This document shows, in pieces, positions 1 to 11,881 of a stretch of DNA of 64,000 nucleotides. This DNA comes from Mycocentrospora acerina. Lineage: Eukaryota > Ascomycota > Dothideomycetes > Pleosporales. Location: positions 744,001-808,000 of the forward strand of contig JAKUHH010000216.1 in NCBI GenBank assembly GCA_022701365.1. The letters are read 5' to 3'. A model generated the notes under the pieces. The model was not told the origin of the DNA. It did no database searches and saw only the letters and a list, made by a program, of their open reading frames with translations. Numbering within the stretch: position 1 is the stretch's first letter; each line of letters starts with the position of its first letter. The translations under genes and the position numbers were made by a program.

Positions 1-2
1 TG

Positions 3-389
3 ATCCTCGTCACCGACGCAATGTCGCTCGCGGGCATGCCCGACGGGACATACGACTGGACAAACGGGTCGCGGATTGTCAAGGACGGTGCTCAGCTTAC
101 GCTCGAGGAGAACGGCACAATCGCGGGGAGTTGCATCCAGCTAGTGGATTGCGTGACAAACTTCCTAAATTGGACCGGAGCGGGGCTGCCCGAGGCGCTC
201 AGGGCCGTTACGGAAACGCCGGCGAGGATGCTGGGCGTAGATGGGGTCAAGGGCTCGCTGGCAGAGGGCGCGGATGCGGACTTGGTGGTGTTGGATGTGC
301 GGGAGGCGGTGGGAGGGGAGAAGAAGGTCGTGGTTGATCAGGTGTGGAAGTTTGGTGTCAAGGTGTTTGATGCTGGGGAGGACGTCTGA
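3..389 (+). CDS. nagA: N-acetylglucosamine-6-phosphate deacetylase, C-terminal end (5' partial)
   Basis: The reading frame is open from the first bases of the window and ends at TGA 387-389, so only the last 128 residues are present. It opens with ILVTDAMSLAGMPDGTY, which matches the conserved active-site strand around the catalytic/metal Asp (TDAM) of NagA-type amidohydrolases. Further on are an NP..ML-like helix (TETPARMLG) and the closing beta-sandwich phrase GSLAEGADADLVVLD typical of the amidohydrolase superfamily. The enzyme removes acetate from GlcNAc-6-phosphate in amino-sugar (chitin) breakdown, in the cytosol. No intron is visible in the visible part. Family assignment is good; the N-terminal half lies outside the window. 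Confidence 0.85.
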   Translation: MLVTDAMSLAGMPDGTYDWTNGSRIVKDGAQLTLEENGTIAGSCIQLVDCVTNFLNWTGAGLPEALRAVTETPARMLGVDGVKGSLAEGADADLVVLDVREAVGGEKKVVVDQVWKFGVKVFDAGEDV

Positions 390-792
390 ATGTCCTCCAT
401 CTATCCATCTATCTGTGAGAAGAGGCTGTGCGCTAGTTATTTAGGAAGGCCCAAGTATTTAGGTAGCGCGACAAGGATCATTGTTCGATATTCGTTCTAG
501 GGCTGTGTTGTGTTGTACGAGCTGTGTACACTTGCTGTTATCTCTAGGTAGGTAGCTTCCAGCAGCGCACTGTTGCGTCTACAAGGAGATGCCCAGTATA
601 GATCGTGCATGTAATCTTACAAGATTAGATAGAGGACAGACTCTCCTTTTTTCGGGCGGGACGAAGATGAATGGTCCAATCCCATTATAGTAAGTAGTAA
701 ACCTTGTTATCAGCCTCAACTCAAAGCTACCTATTCACTGTTAGTTAGTTTGTTCACAGCCTCGAAACAAAAAAGAGTAACCCAAGATACGT

Positions 793-823
<31 letters not shown>

Positions 824-1515
824 CCTACCTTGGACTCTCTACCATGCATCTGTAGACAAAACATATTAGAGCAGCTATGACATGTTGCTTACACTGACTG
901 CACCTCTTCAAGGACAAGCCACGCAAGAATAAACAAAAAGGATACTTCAAAAAGTAAAAAGAAGAAGATTCAATTGGAAAACCTACAATAAATAAATAAA
1001 ACAAAAACGCTCGACTATGCCATCATCGTCATCATCTAATCTCCAGCCCCACAATGCACCATAACGTCGTTGATTAGTAAATAAAAAACGAAAAACAAGT
1101 AGATGGATGGAAAAAGTGAGACTAATACAGATCAAGCATCATACCGCATGCTGCACAGAAACGAAATGATGAGCAAGTATTAATGGGAAAGAGATCACTG
1201 AGCGGCCGGGACGGTCTCGCTTCAAGCAGTATGCTCTGCGGAGTCCGAGACGCTCGCTCGAGCTGTCGCAAGTGGGTAGAGCTAAGCAAATGGATCAGGA
1301 CATGACAGGGTCTGTCCACGCGGGCCCAGCTGTAGAGTTCAGTGCGTCACAAGGGTGTCTTCAAAGTACACAGCACTACGCAGATTCGTAACTGGGTAAC
1401 GAACCAGGGCGCATGTCCACCCGTGACTGCGCCGCGGAAGTGCAACTCGACGAGGTTGGATGCCATGTCAAAGTTTGCTCCTGTTCAAAAATAGCACGAG
1501 AACGTTGCTCGGGGA
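390..1515. other. Intergenic region between two converging genes
   Basis: Both neighbours end here (nagA from the left, the Rab gene from the right), so this is shared 3' flank. It holds a CA microsatellite at 793-820 and A-rich stretches around 930-1100. I see no convincing coding frame or RNA gene. Confidence 0.6.
793..820. repeat. (CA)14 microsatellite
   Basis: Fourteen perfect CA units in the 3' intergenic region; likely length-polymorphic. Confidence 0.95.
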
Positions 1516-2676
1516 TCAGCAACATCTTCCACTTTTGTTCTGTTGCGTCCGATCAACCTGCTCTTCCCATTCCTGCTGATGGGTCGAGGCACCAGGTGTG
1601 ACGGGGAATCCGAGCCAGCTCCGCCTCTTGTCTCCTGCGCCCAATCTGAAGCTTCCGTTCGGATTGCTAGGAAAGTCAAAGTACCCGTTCTGGTTGCGGC
1701 TGCCGTCTATTCCAGGAGTGACTCCAGCCATGGCAAGTTGCCGATGCTCTTCGTCGACCTTTCGCTGCTGTTGCTCGACCAATTTTCGCGTGATGACTCT
1801 GAAGACTTCGTCGACGCCCTCTCCGTCCTTGGCGCTGATCTCATGGCAGCAATCCCAGCCAATGTCCTGCCCCCAGAATCCGCTTGAACGGTTGCTCTGT
1901 GGGGAAGCCATGGCGCTACTTTGGAAAGTGGCAGGTGCAGAGCCCCACCCGGTGATCCTCCCGCTCTGTACTTCTCTGCTCTGTGTGGGGAAGAGGTTTT
2001 CCGCCACGTACGATATGCAACGCTCGAACGGCACTCTGCGCGCTGAGGGGTCTTCGGCGACGATGTCTGATTTGGTGCCTACCACATGGATGATTATTTC
2101 GTCTCCAAGATTTGTCTTGAGCTCCTTTATCCAGCGACCCATTTCGTCAAACGAGTGTGTGTCTGTGATGTCATAGCACAATACAGCAGCATTTGCGCCT
2201 ACAGTGAACAGGATTAGCAGTGAAGCGATTAGCTGTTGGCCAGGTCAGTCCAAGGCATGGCCTCGGCGCTGCACTGGTATTTGGGAGAAATCCTCGTCCA
2301 GGATACCGCAGCTGCGGGAAAAATAAATGTGCAAGGAAGGCTGACCAGGTCAAAAGGGGGAGCTGAGACGAACAGAACCAAGCAGATCAGGCTCGAGCGA
2401 TGCAGGAGGGCGGAAAACGGCGAGTACAAGCATACCTCTGTAGTAGAGTTTGGAAATGGACCTGAATCTCTCCTGGCCGGCCGTGTCCCAGATCTGCAGA
2501 CGCACGACGGTCGAGGTGTCAATGTCCAGCACCCTCTTGGTCAGGAACGACGCGCCTATCGTGGACTGCGTCGAGGGGGGCGTGAAGGCGTTTCTGACGT
2601 AGCGGTGGACAAGCGACGTCTTGCCCACGCCCTGGCTGCCCAGCACGACGATTTTGGCCTCTAGGCTGTTCGTCAT
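1516..2676 (-). CDS. Rab-family small GTPase (Rab5/Rab22-like), one intron
   Basis: Exons 2676-2436 and 2198-1516 (complement), intron 2435-2199, giving 307 aa. The start is the ATG at 2676 (MTNSLEAKIVVLG), because the frame upstream of it is not Rab-like. Motifs seen: P-loop GSQGVGKT (13-20), switch-II DTAGQERF (64-71), the join YYRGANAAVLCYDIT across the intron, TKSD (122-125) in place of the usual NKxD, and SAK in EISAKDGEG. The C-terminus is GRCC, a double-cysteine geranylgeranylation signal, so the protein should act on membranes in vesicle trafficking. An insert rich in Ser/Gly (around SSGFWGQDIGWDCC) and a long tail make it larger than the usual 200-220 aa Rab. The subfamily is inferred from the switch region only. 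Confidence 0.88.
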
Positions 2677-3600
2677 GGCGGCGAGTGATGCGCGCAGTGT
2701 TAGCCTTGTGTGGGCGGTGCCAGATGGGGCAGATGTCACAAGCGCCGGTCTAGATGTGCTCAGGTAAGAGCTGCAGCACGGGGGACAACAAAAGACGGGC
2801 AGGGAGGCAGGCGTGGATGCAGTCTCATGGCGTGCTGGCGGGCAAGAGTCCCAGACGAGGGCAAATCGAGGGATTGACGTAGGCCTGCGAGGGCGACACG
2901 GCGCTGGAGAGCGTGTGCCGCCGCGGAGGGCTTGGCCCTGGAGCAGTCATGCGCACGTCTGGGAAGCGCAATGCGGGCCCAGCGGACGTGGCCATGGTCA
3001 AATGAGCAGAGCAGGGCAGCGCAGTGTGGGCTTGCCCTGGAGAAGGCAGTCGCGAGGTGAGGCAGAGGATGGACGGCAGCGACTGTTTTGTGCCAGACAG
3101 CGCGGCGGCACCGTCTATGCGCTCAGCGCGTCACCGCCCAGACATGCTTTGCCTGCGTCCCTTTCCCCGCACGTTGCGGACCAGCGAGCACCGCCGATTG
3201 GAAGTCGTCCTGGCCACGCAGCGACGACTGCGCGACCGACGAGGCTCGAGCAAGAGGCCGCGCCGGGCTGCTTACCTCTCCACGCCCTCTGATGGGCCCG
3301 CCGCGCCCAGGAATGGGAGCGGTGCGAGCATGCATCTTGACTCGCTGCCTCCGGTCCCCGTGTTGCTATCCGACGCCAGCGGGGAGGAGATGTACCGAGC
3401 TAGTCCTCCGATCCAAGTTGCCGTCGTCATCCTGGGAAATCCGCCCGTGGCGAGCTAGTCGTTGGAAATCATAACATTGCCCTCGGTTGCGCTTCCAAAT
3501 CGTTCCGTTTCGCCTTCCTTCTCCACGTCCTATATCTCCAGAAGCCCGCGCCTGGTTGCAGCCTCTCCATTGACACCACCACCGCATCCCAGTCGCCACA
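2677..3600. promoter_or_regulatory. Divergent promoter region, Rab gene / cytochrome b2 gene
   Basis: About 920 bp between two divergent start codons, GC-rich with several overlapping spurious open frames. It should carry both promoters and 5' leaders. No single box is clear enough to call. Confidence 0.5.
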
Positions 3601-5182
3601 ATGAGCCGCCCCAGCAACAGCGCCCAGCCAGTGAAGCTCACGGGCGAGGTCGTCGCACAGCACAACAGCAGAGAGTCGTGCTGGGTCATTGTCCACGGCC
3701 GCGCCTACGATGTCACCGAGTTCATGCCGGAGCACCCGGGAGGCTCCAAGATCATCCTCAAGTATGCTGGCAAGGACGCCACCGACGTTTACGAGCCAAT
3801 CCACCCCCCCGACACCCTCGAAAAGTACCTGGACAAGTCGAAGCACCTGGGCGAGGTGGACATGAACACCGTGCAGCAAGAGGAGAAGGAGTTCGATCCT
3901 GACGAGGAAGAGAGGCAGCAGCGCATCGCGCGCATGCCCATTCTCGACCAGTGTTACAACCTGATGGACTTTGAGGCCGTTGCACGCAGGGTCATGAAGA
4001 AGTCGGCATGGGCATACTACTCCAGCGGTGCAGACGACGAGATTGTGAGTCTGCCATATTCTGCAATGTCTGCCCCCCAGACTAACCATCACACAGACCC
4101 TGCGTGAAAACCACACCGCATTCCACAAGATCTGGTTCCGCCCAAGAGTGCTCGTCGATGTCGAAAAGGTCGACACGTCCACAACAATGCTCGGAACCAA
4201 GGTCGACATACCTCTCTACGTGACTGCGACTGCGTTGGGCAAGCTTGGCAACCCCGAGGGAGAGGTTCTCTTGACGCGAGGCGCAAAGAAGCACAATGTG
4301 ATTCAGATGATCCCCACACTCGCATCTTGCTCGTTTGACGAGATCATGGACGCAGCAGAGGGCAGCCAAGTACAATGGCTCCAGCTCTACGTGAACAAAG
4401 ACCGCGCCGTCACAAAGCGAATCGTGGAGCACGCCGAGAAGCGCGGCTGCAAGGGCCTCTTCATCACCGTCGACGCACCGCAGCTCGGTCGTCGCGAGAA
4501 AGACATGCGATCAAAGTTTTCCGACGCCGGCTCCAATGTTCAGAGCACTTCCGGAGCAGAGGTAGACCGAAGCCAAGGCGCCGCACGTGCCATCTCGTCA
4601 TTCATTGACCCGAGCCTAAGCTGGAAGGATATCCCGTGGTTCAAGAGCATCACCAAGATGCCCATCATCCTCAAGGGTGTCCAGTGCGTCGAGGATGTCA
4701 TTCGCGCCGTCGAAGCCGGTGTCGAAGGTGTCGTTCTTTCCAACCACGGTGGTCGCCAGCTAGACTTTGCGCGCTCTGGCATCGAGGTTCTTGCCGAAGT
4801 CATGCCTATTCTTCGCGCACGCGGCTGGCAAGATCGTATCGAGGTCTACATTGATGGTGGTGTGCGACGAGCGACGGACATTATCAAGGCTGTCTGCCTC
4901 GGTGCAAAGGGTGTAGGAATTGGACGTCCATTCCTCTACGCCATGTCTGCGTATGGTCTGCCCGGAGTGGATCGCGCCATGCAGCTACTGAAGGACGAGA
5001 TGGAGATGAATATGCGATTGATTGGTGCCTCGAGCATCTCCGATCTCAACCCATCTATGCTTGACACAAGAGGATTAAGCATGCACACTACATCTGTCCC
5101 AAGCGATACGCTAGGCTTGAATGTATATGACCCGCTTCTTGGCCCTCAGGAACAGGTCATCAAGGAGAAGGCCAAGTTGTAA
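3601..5182 (+). CDS. Cytochrome b2-type FMN-dependent L-lactate (2-hydroxyacid) dehydrogenase
   Basis: Exons 3601-4044 and 4097-5182; the 52-nt intron has GTGAGT, a CTAAC branch site and CAG, and the frame is kept. The protein is 509 aa. Residues about 10-90 form a cytochrome b5 domain with the haem motif EHPGG and a second His in EPIHPP. The rest is the FMN dehydrogenase barrel with SNHGGRQLD (catalytic His/Arg), a flavin-binding IDGGVRR stretch and GIGRPFLYA. Enzymes of this architecture oxidise L-lactate or related 2-hydroxyacids and pass electrons to cytochrome c. The protein starts almost directly at the b5 domain (MSRPSNSAQPVKLTG), so I see no long mitochondrial presequence, unlike yeast Cyb2. 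Substrate could be lactate, mandelate or another hydroxyacid. Confidence 0.92.
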
Positions 5183-5987
5183 GATAAAACAAGATATGGA
5201 AGGGTAGACTTTTATTTATTTTTTGCGCAATTTGGAAGCGTTTCTGTATCCAGTTCCTGTACGAACATAGAATTCTAAATACGATTATTATTTCGTTCAA
5301 GTTTTAGGATTATTTGTATCCTTTATGCCTGTGAGTCTTTGCTTCACTGCTGAGAAGATCTACAAGGCCAAGTGTCCTTGTGGATTCTGTTGGATATATA
5401 ATATCTGGAACAAAATCATGGTGATAGTTAAATTCTTATCAGGTCAGGTGTGCTGGCAATCAGCTTATGATGCAGTAGTGCACAGCAAGCCCCTCTACTC
5501 TCGCATGTGCTACATATTGAGGTGTCGTTGTCGCTGATTTAAGTTCCTCTCTTCAGCAAGCCTTACGCTGTTCTTTGCTTACAATGACGATGGGTTGGTG
5601 AATACTTGTACATTTTAGATCTTGAACACCACGATTCACACGTGCATCATCCTTCTACTCAGATTTGTCTAGTAATTCAACTTCTACTGAAGGGTCTAAT
5701 ACGAAATCAGTAATGTCGACGAGAAAGAGGGACTCTGGTTGGTTGGCATCTACGAAAGAACTGGACTGTACTGCACGTGAGAGCGTGGTGCAAGTGGGTC
5801 TGTGGGGAAGATGCCGTCGGGGCACAAGGTTGCCGATCTTCAACCTGGATCCTTGCACATTCACGTCGTCTTCGTTCCTACATTCACAACCGCTCCACAA
5901 CCGCGGGTTCTATTCCTACCAGATACCCAGCTACTTCGTATTGCTTTTCGTTTTATTTTAGATTATTCCTACTTTTCACTGCTTTCC
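5183..5987. other. Intergenic region between cytochrome b2 and Mediator subunit genes
   Basis: Tandem same-strand genes flank it. The first part is AT-rich 3' flank, the last 300 bp presumably the Med27 promoter. Short open frames here show no recognisable protein features. Confidence 0.5.
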
Positions 5988-7003
5988 ATGAGTGCTCTCG
6001 ACTCCACAGTGCCGCCGGGCGCCGGCTGGGATGAAGCGCAATGCATAGCAGCACTCGCGCAGCTCGAACAGCTGCAGGCGCAGGTGGGATGCCGCGGTTC
6101 ATGCCTCAATACAGATTAAAATTAACAACAAACAGATTGACGACCTCCGACTTGCGATCCCTCGAATCATCGAGCCCTTCTACCGCCCTCCAACACCGTC
6201 TACGTTCAAGCTGTACTCTCAGGGTGTTGTTGGCTCTCAAAACGGCATCAAGAACCTCGCGGAAGAGTGGAAGTCTCCGGAACTGCAACGCACGTTTGAA
6301 CACGTGAAGAAGAGTCTGGCTGCGAACGCAGACCTCAGCGCGAGTGTGTCGCTGCCGTCGCATGGCTGGGTAGAAAGAGAACGCAGGGAGGGTGAGGCTA
6401 AGAAGGGACAAAAGAAGGGAGTGGAAACTGTTGAAGAAGTTGGGGCTGTTCTTACAGAAGATGACATATCACAAATCGTGGTAGAGTTCCGCAAGACTTA
6501 TCCGGACATGAAGTTTGAAACGCAAGATGATCATCGCAGCATCTCTGTACGACGGCCACGCGATGCCTACTGAAATTGCTCACTGACAGTCACGTAGATA
6601 CAGTTCGCGTCCGGCTCCTTGAAGTACCGATTTCGCGTGACCATGGACCTCGACGCAGACGGGCAACATAAGCTCAGCGCGGAGTGTCTGGGGACAGCAG
6701 AGCCCTTCCTGGCCATCACAAGATGTATCGCATCACGGCCACAGGCAAACGATCTTAGACATCTCTTGGTAGGTTTCCAATGCACGGACTATGTGAAAAT
6801 TTTGACAAATGTGAAACTAAGACGTGCTACAGAACATGATCGCCGCTTACAAAACCGTGAAAGGAACATCTTGCGCCAAGTGTGGAAAATTACTCGATAG
6901 TGCTGCGCTCATCACCACTGCGAGACGCAGCAAGCAAGTTGTGGGTGCGGATGAAAGTTTGGAGACGGCCTGGGAAGCTCTGCACGAGGGCTGCCTTGGG
7001 TGA
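5988..7003 (+). CDS. MED27: Mediator complex subunit 27 homologue
   Basis: Four exons: 5988-6083, 6136-6546, 6598-6768, 6833-7003 (introns 52, 51 and 64 nt, all phase 0), 282 aa. The start ATG at 5988 opens MSALDSTVPPGAGWDE. Recognition rests on the C-terminal module YKTVKGTSCAKCGKLL followed by W(E)ALHEGC, which corresponds to the Cys/Trp/His/Cys pattern of the metazoan and fungal Med27 C-terminus. The N-terminal third is helical. A Lys/Glu-rich linker (REGEAKKGQKKG) lies mid-protein. The subunit belongs to the Mediator complex that bridges activators and RNA polymerase II in the nucleus. Its stop is only 44 bp from the stop of the convergent next gene. Confidence 0.82.
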
Positions 7004-7047
7004 CTTGCAGTTGTTCGTGACACATTGCAGGCGGGAAGAGAGACAAG

Positions 7048-7647
7048 CTAAACTCTAATATGTCGTCCCATGCCGTCGCAACACAGGCTGTTAAACTGCC
7101 TCGGTAGCCATTCCTCATTCTGGTACCACAGGCCCTCGACGGTGCGAAGGGCTTTTGGATACTCACGCCCGTCTGCGTTTGATTGCCATACGGCATCTGT
7201 CCATGTATGCTGGTTCGGCACGCCATACCTTCTTGTGCGGAAGTCGTATTTTGCGCCTGGGTCCCGTCCGCCCAGCATGCCCATCTGCGTCCAGGGCGCG
7301 GATCTCTGCGGACCAAAGGTACTACTGGGGCCACAGCCGTCGAGAGCCGTCCAGTTGGACCACCTAGGGCGTTTCTGTCGGCTGAACATGTGGTCTCGTT
7401 TGTTGGCGCTGATGGAAAGATGCATGTCAGGACCCTTGCCGGAGAGAATGTCTTGCATGCGGCCGAGCGTGGAGCCTCGCTTGCCATCTTTGGGCCAGAT
7501 GAATGCGTAGGACGGTTTCGCCTTGGATCTCTTGCGGTCGTCTTTCACCCATGTGTGGCGGTCACTCGAGTACTCGCGTGGTCGATGGCAGCATGGCAGG
7601 GGGGTTTGGTACAACCAATGGGGGAGTTGCTTAGTGGGCGCATCCAT
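7048..7647 (-). CDS. Conserved-looking hypothetical protein, 199 aa
   Basis: Single exon. I place the start at the ATG at 7647 (MDAPTKQLPHWLYQT), the first ATG in frame. The protein is basic, rich in Trp, Tyr and His, with no signal peptide or membrane segment. Phrases such as CCHRPREYSSDRHTWVK and the tail EGLWYQNEEWLPRQF look like structured protein rather than a random frame. GC content and third-position use match its housekeeping neighbours. I do not recognise the family and assign no function. It converges on Med27 (44 bp between stops) and diverges from NIC96. Confidence 0.6.
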   Translation of the reverse strand: MDAPTKQLPHWLYQTPLPCCHRPREYSSDRHTWVKDDRKRSKAKPSYAFIWPKDGKRGSTLGRMQDILSGKGPDMHLSISANKRDHMFSRQKRPRWSNWTALDGCGPSSTFGPQRSAPWTQMGMLGGRDPGAKYDFRTRRYGVPNQHTWTDAVWQSNADGREYPKALRTVEGLWYQNEEWLPRQFNSLCCDGMGRHIRV

Positions 7648-8206
7648 TTTTTTTTGAAAGAGGAATACCAGGAACGAGATGGAGGCTCTGAGATTTGAGG
7701 GTGTTGGACTGTGCAAGTAGTGACTTTTACAACGGAGTATTTGGATCTCTTTTATTTGATCATACTAGGGAGAAGAGCCTGGAATATTCCGAGAAATCGA
7801 TTGTTGAGTAATTACATGTAAAACTGTTTGCGAGCATACTCGTCGTGAGCACCTCACTTGGTCACACAGGCGCAGTTCGTCTTGAGCAAGGCCAAACAAC
7901 AAGCGTCTGCCAGTGCAACATCAGCCCGTGAATGATGACCAGACAAGGGGGTTTGTCCTGAACTGCAAGTTGAACCAGCTCCAACCATGACCCTCCAGTG
8001 CAATCAACCAGCCTGCGTGAGGAAGTGCAACGCAGACACTGGCTGGTACCTGGCTGACTGAGGACGTGACCTGACTAACGCCAGCCCTACGCACGCGCCA
8101 GGCACTAGTCATGGTAGCTGCGAAAGCAACGCGACCAGCTCATTTTCCGCCCAAGCAACCACAACAAGGAAACCGACCCAATTACTCCACCACGCCTGCC
8201 ACCAAC
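7648..8206. promoter_or_regulatory. Divergent promoter region, hypothetical gene / NIC96
   Basis: About 560 bp between two divergent starts. An in-frame upstream ATG at 8111 precedes the NIC96 start chosen here; it could add 32 residues. No defined box called. Confidence 0.45.
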
Positions 8207-11200
8207 ATGTCGCTCTTTGGTGGTTTTGGAGGCGCCCAGCCTGCTCCGGGCGGCACCTCGGCCTCGGCAGCGCCGGCGACCAGCTCGTTGTTTGGCGGTG
8301 CACAAAACACGGCGTCGGGGACAGCAACATCCAGCCTGTTTGGCGGTCTGGGCGGAGGAGCCGCCTCGTCTGCGCCGTCTGGTGCCGCGCAGCCAGCAAG
8401 CAGCGGCGGTGGCCTGGGGGGAGGCTTGTTTGGCGGTGCTCTGGGCGCAGCAAAGCCAGCCACGGCCACCTCGACCTCTTCTCTGTTCGGCGCGACGGCC
8501 ACATCGACGGCGACGGCGCAACCCCAGACGCAAACGAGCGGCTTCTCGCTGTTTTCCCAGCCACCGGGCCAGGCGCAGCAATCCGGCTTGACGCAGCAAA
8601 CGGGCGGCCTCGGACAGCCCTCGCTGTTTGGCGCGGCCTCGACACAGCAGCAGCCACAGCAACAACAACAACAGCAGCAGCAGCAGCAAGACGCCTCTCT
8701 GTCGCAGTCCACCGCCGGCACTGGTCGCTCGGCCCACTTCGACCACCTGCTCGAGCGAGGGCGCAAACGCAATGCTGGCGAGAACGGCATTGGCAGCTTC
8801 GATGAGCTGCCGTCGCTGCAGTTGGGCCTTGGGGACATTGCCCGCAAGGTGCGCAACCTGGGCGTTGGGGGCCCCTCGGCAGACCTGGCGCAGGACCGCG
8901 CTGCGTGAGTTACTCGGCTGCAACATGCCCGTCGAAGCCTACTGACTGACTGTCTCCAGCCACTACCTGCTCTCCGCCTCGGGCGTCAAGATGGGCAGCA
9001 CCCTCCGCGACCTCAACCAGTTCTCCACCCAAGCGGGTCTCAGCACCACCGGACCTGCTCAGAACGTCTTTGACACCGATGTCGATGGCTACGTCTCGAA
9101 CCTGCACTCGCAGTCTACCCTGGCGCTTATCCAGGAAGGCCTGGAACAGTCGAAGCGCGACTTTGATACGTTCTTGGAGGACAATGTTCAGATTGAGTGG
9201 GACAAGCAGCGACAGAAGATCTACGAGCACTTTGGGCTGGGCAGGCAGAGCGAGGACTTTGCCGCTTCGCAGGGCGCGTTTGCCAGCACAGCTCGAGGTG
9301 CGTTTGGGCGGTCAACACGCAAGGGTCGTTCCATGGGTCCCAAGGGCGCTTCGGTGAACGGTGCATCGACTTTTGGGGTATCCACGGGAGGACCCCCTGT
9401 GATTGGGCTTTCACAGAGTGTGCTCGGTGGACGGGATGCGCTCGACAAGTCTGTGCTTGGTGGACAGGCTGGTCCTCAGGATCGATATGTCCGCGACAAG
9501 CAAGAAAAGTTCATGGAAGAGGTCAAGAAGCTCAACGATGCGAGACAGCGAGACGATACCTTTTCCATTCTTCATGCCTTTACCGACGTGGAGAAGGCTG
9601 CGAATGGCGAGTTCGCGGAGCATTTCACCAACGCTTATGGAGCCCTCATCTCCATTACCGGTGAGGCTAATGAGCTGGATGCGTCGACACCCGGATCGAA
9701 AACCCCCAGATCGAGAAGCCTCGCTAAAGAATACCTGGACGATCAACCAAACTCTGTCGCAAGTGTTCGCATGCGCAAACGCGTTCTCGACGGATCGCGG
9801 AAATATCTGGAGGGCAAGTTCTTGGATCATGTCGAGGATGTTCTGAGGAGAAACCCCACAGAAGCGCTTGTCGGTGGTGTTCCATCACTTCTCAACAAGA
9901 TGCGCGGTTTCGTGCGTGCCAAGGTCGCTTTCAAGGAGCTTGGTGCAGATACGGAGTTGTTCCAAAGGATTGGTGACACTGGCGAGGAGTACCCTTGGGT
10001 TATTGTCTTCTACCTTCTCAGAGCCGGTCTCCTAGCGGAAGCTGCCGAGTATGTTCGGGAGAAGAGGAACTTCTTCCAGAACAACGACCGGAACTTCCAG
10101 TCGGCCATGACATACTACGCTACTGATCCAGACCGTAGACTCAGCCCGGAATTGCAGCAAAAGATCAGCCATGTACATGCTCAGCGCTCTAGGATTGCGA
10201 CTGCCAACGATCCTTATAGGACCGCTTGTTACAAGATCATTGGCCGTTGCGAAATGAGCCGCAGGAACCTGGAACCCATCAAGGAGACAATGGACGACTG
10301 GGTATGGCTGCAGTTTAACCTCGCGCGAGAGGGCAACCGAGCGGAGGAGAATGCTGGCGAAATCTTTGGTCTGGAAGAGCTCCGAACAACGATCAAGGAG
10401 ATTGGCCAACGTCACTTCATGAACGACGAGACTGAAGCTGCTGGCGGGTACGGTGTCTACTTCTACCTTGCCACACTGGCAGGTATGTTCGAGCCGGCCA
10501 TTAATTACCTCTACCAACACAACTACGTCTCTGCGGTTCATTTTGCCATTGCCTTGGACTACTATGGCCTTTTGAGAGTTTCAGACTGGACCACCGCAGG
10601 CTCAGAAATTTTGACGTACACAACTCGACAACAGCCGCAATTGAACTTTGGTCGCGTAATTGGTTACTACACCAGCGACTTCCGTGCTGCTCGAGCTGAT
10701 GCCGCGGCTGACTACCTGGTCTTGATCTGCTTGAATGCAGATCTACCGGGTGAGGCTGGCAAACAGCAAGCAGAGCTTTGCCATGAAGCGCTCCGCGAGC
10801 TGGTGCTCGAAACACGCGAGTTCTCTACGTTGCTGGGTGATGTCAAGTCCAACGGTCAGACAACACCAGGTCTTATCCAGGAACGTGTGCCACTACTCAA
10901 GCTCCAGGGCGAGAATGGTCTGCTGAACACTATTACCCGTGAAGCTGCTAAGATGGCGGATGACAACGGTCGCACTAACGATGCTGTCCTACTCTGCCAT
11001 CTGGCAGGCGAGTACGACAGTGTCGTTGCGATCTTGAACCGCGCTCTTGCCGAAGCTCTCTCTGTAGAGCTTGGCCAAGAGCCACTTCGCCTTGAGCCCT
11101 TGAAGCCTCGCTTGACGCCTGCGGACATCCAACAGCAACAACAGCAGGCAGCTAGCCTAAACTCCTCAAGTCTAAGCATGCTGGGCACAGACGATCCTGT

Positions 11201-11747
11201 CGAACTTGCCCAACAGGTCATCGCGCTGTACAACGCCAACGGTCTGTGGTGGAAGAAGGTTTCGCAAATCAACCGTGACACACTGGGCGTCTTGTTCCAG
11301 CTCAACAACGCAAAGAAGACGATTGAAGCGCGATCATACATTGAGGCTCTCGACGTAAGTTTTCAATTTTTTATTATTATTAAACACATGTTTACCTCAC
11401 ATACTAACTCGTATCTACAGCGCATTGAATCTCTCCGCGTGCTTCCTCTCTCCGCCAAAGGCAACCTCAGCGAAATCCGCGCCTCGGCCAACAACTTCTC
11501 CAGCTACCCGCCGGAGATTGCGCGAAATATTGGCAATGTGCTTCTCTGGTGCATTGGCTGCTGCTCGCGTCACCGCGAGCATCTCTTGTCTGGCCAGTTT
11601 GACGATCCCGTGCGCAAGGAGCTGGCGGAGCAGTTGCTGCAAAAGGCAAAGGATTTGATGGTGTTTGCTGGGTTGATTAGATATAAGCTGCCGCCTAGGG
11701 TGTTTGAGACGCTCGCTAGGGAGGGCCAGGATGTAGGTGCTTATTGA
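8207..11747 (+). CDS. NIC96: Nucleoporin Nic96/Nup93
   Basis: Exons 8207-8904, 8960-11354 and 11421-11747 (introns 55 and 66 nt), 1139 aa. The 66-nt intron lacks stops and keeps frame, so it could be read through, but it has GTAAGT, a CTAAC branch and CAG. Residues 1 to about 165 are an FG-type region with repeated SLFGG motifs and a polyglutamine tract near residue 147. From about residue 230 the protein follows the helical Nic96/Nup93 scaffold: a coiled-coil start, then alpha-solenoid phrases such as YPWVIVFYLLRAGLLAEAAEYV and HRNYV-like helices. This is a core inner-ring nucleoporin that anchors the Nsp1 subcomplex. The start at 8207 gives the usual MSLFGGFG opening; an upstream in-frame ATG at 8111 is less likely. 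Confidence 0.92.
8646..8689 (+). repeat. CAG/CAA trinucleotide tract coding polyglutamine in NIC96
   Basis: Mixed CAG and CAA codons give an interrupted Gln run between the FG region and the scaffold domain. Confidence 0.9.
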
Positions 11748-11847
11748 TTGGTGAGGGAGGGAGGGAAAGATGGATGAGTGTTGAAGTACTTTTTTTTTGG
11801 AATTGGGTTAGGGGGGACTTTGCATGAGGTTAGAGTTGTATTTGCCA

Positions 11848-11881
<34 letters not shown>

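Noticed and set aside
2813..3474. Several overlapping plus-strand frames in the Rab/cytochrome b2 promoter region
   Set aside because: No family features, Arg/Ala-rich, mutually overlapping in all frames; typical of GC-rich noncoding DNA.
3469..4209. 246-codon minus-strand frame opposite cytochrome b2 exon 1
   Set aside because: Shadow of a highly biased coding sequence; the sense strand encodes a clear b5 domain.
8105..8926. Long minus-strand open frames opposite the start of NIC96
   Set aside because: They lie antisense to the FG-repeat exon, consist of Arg/Cys/Leu-rich low-complexity sequence, and are explained by its GC-rich repeats.
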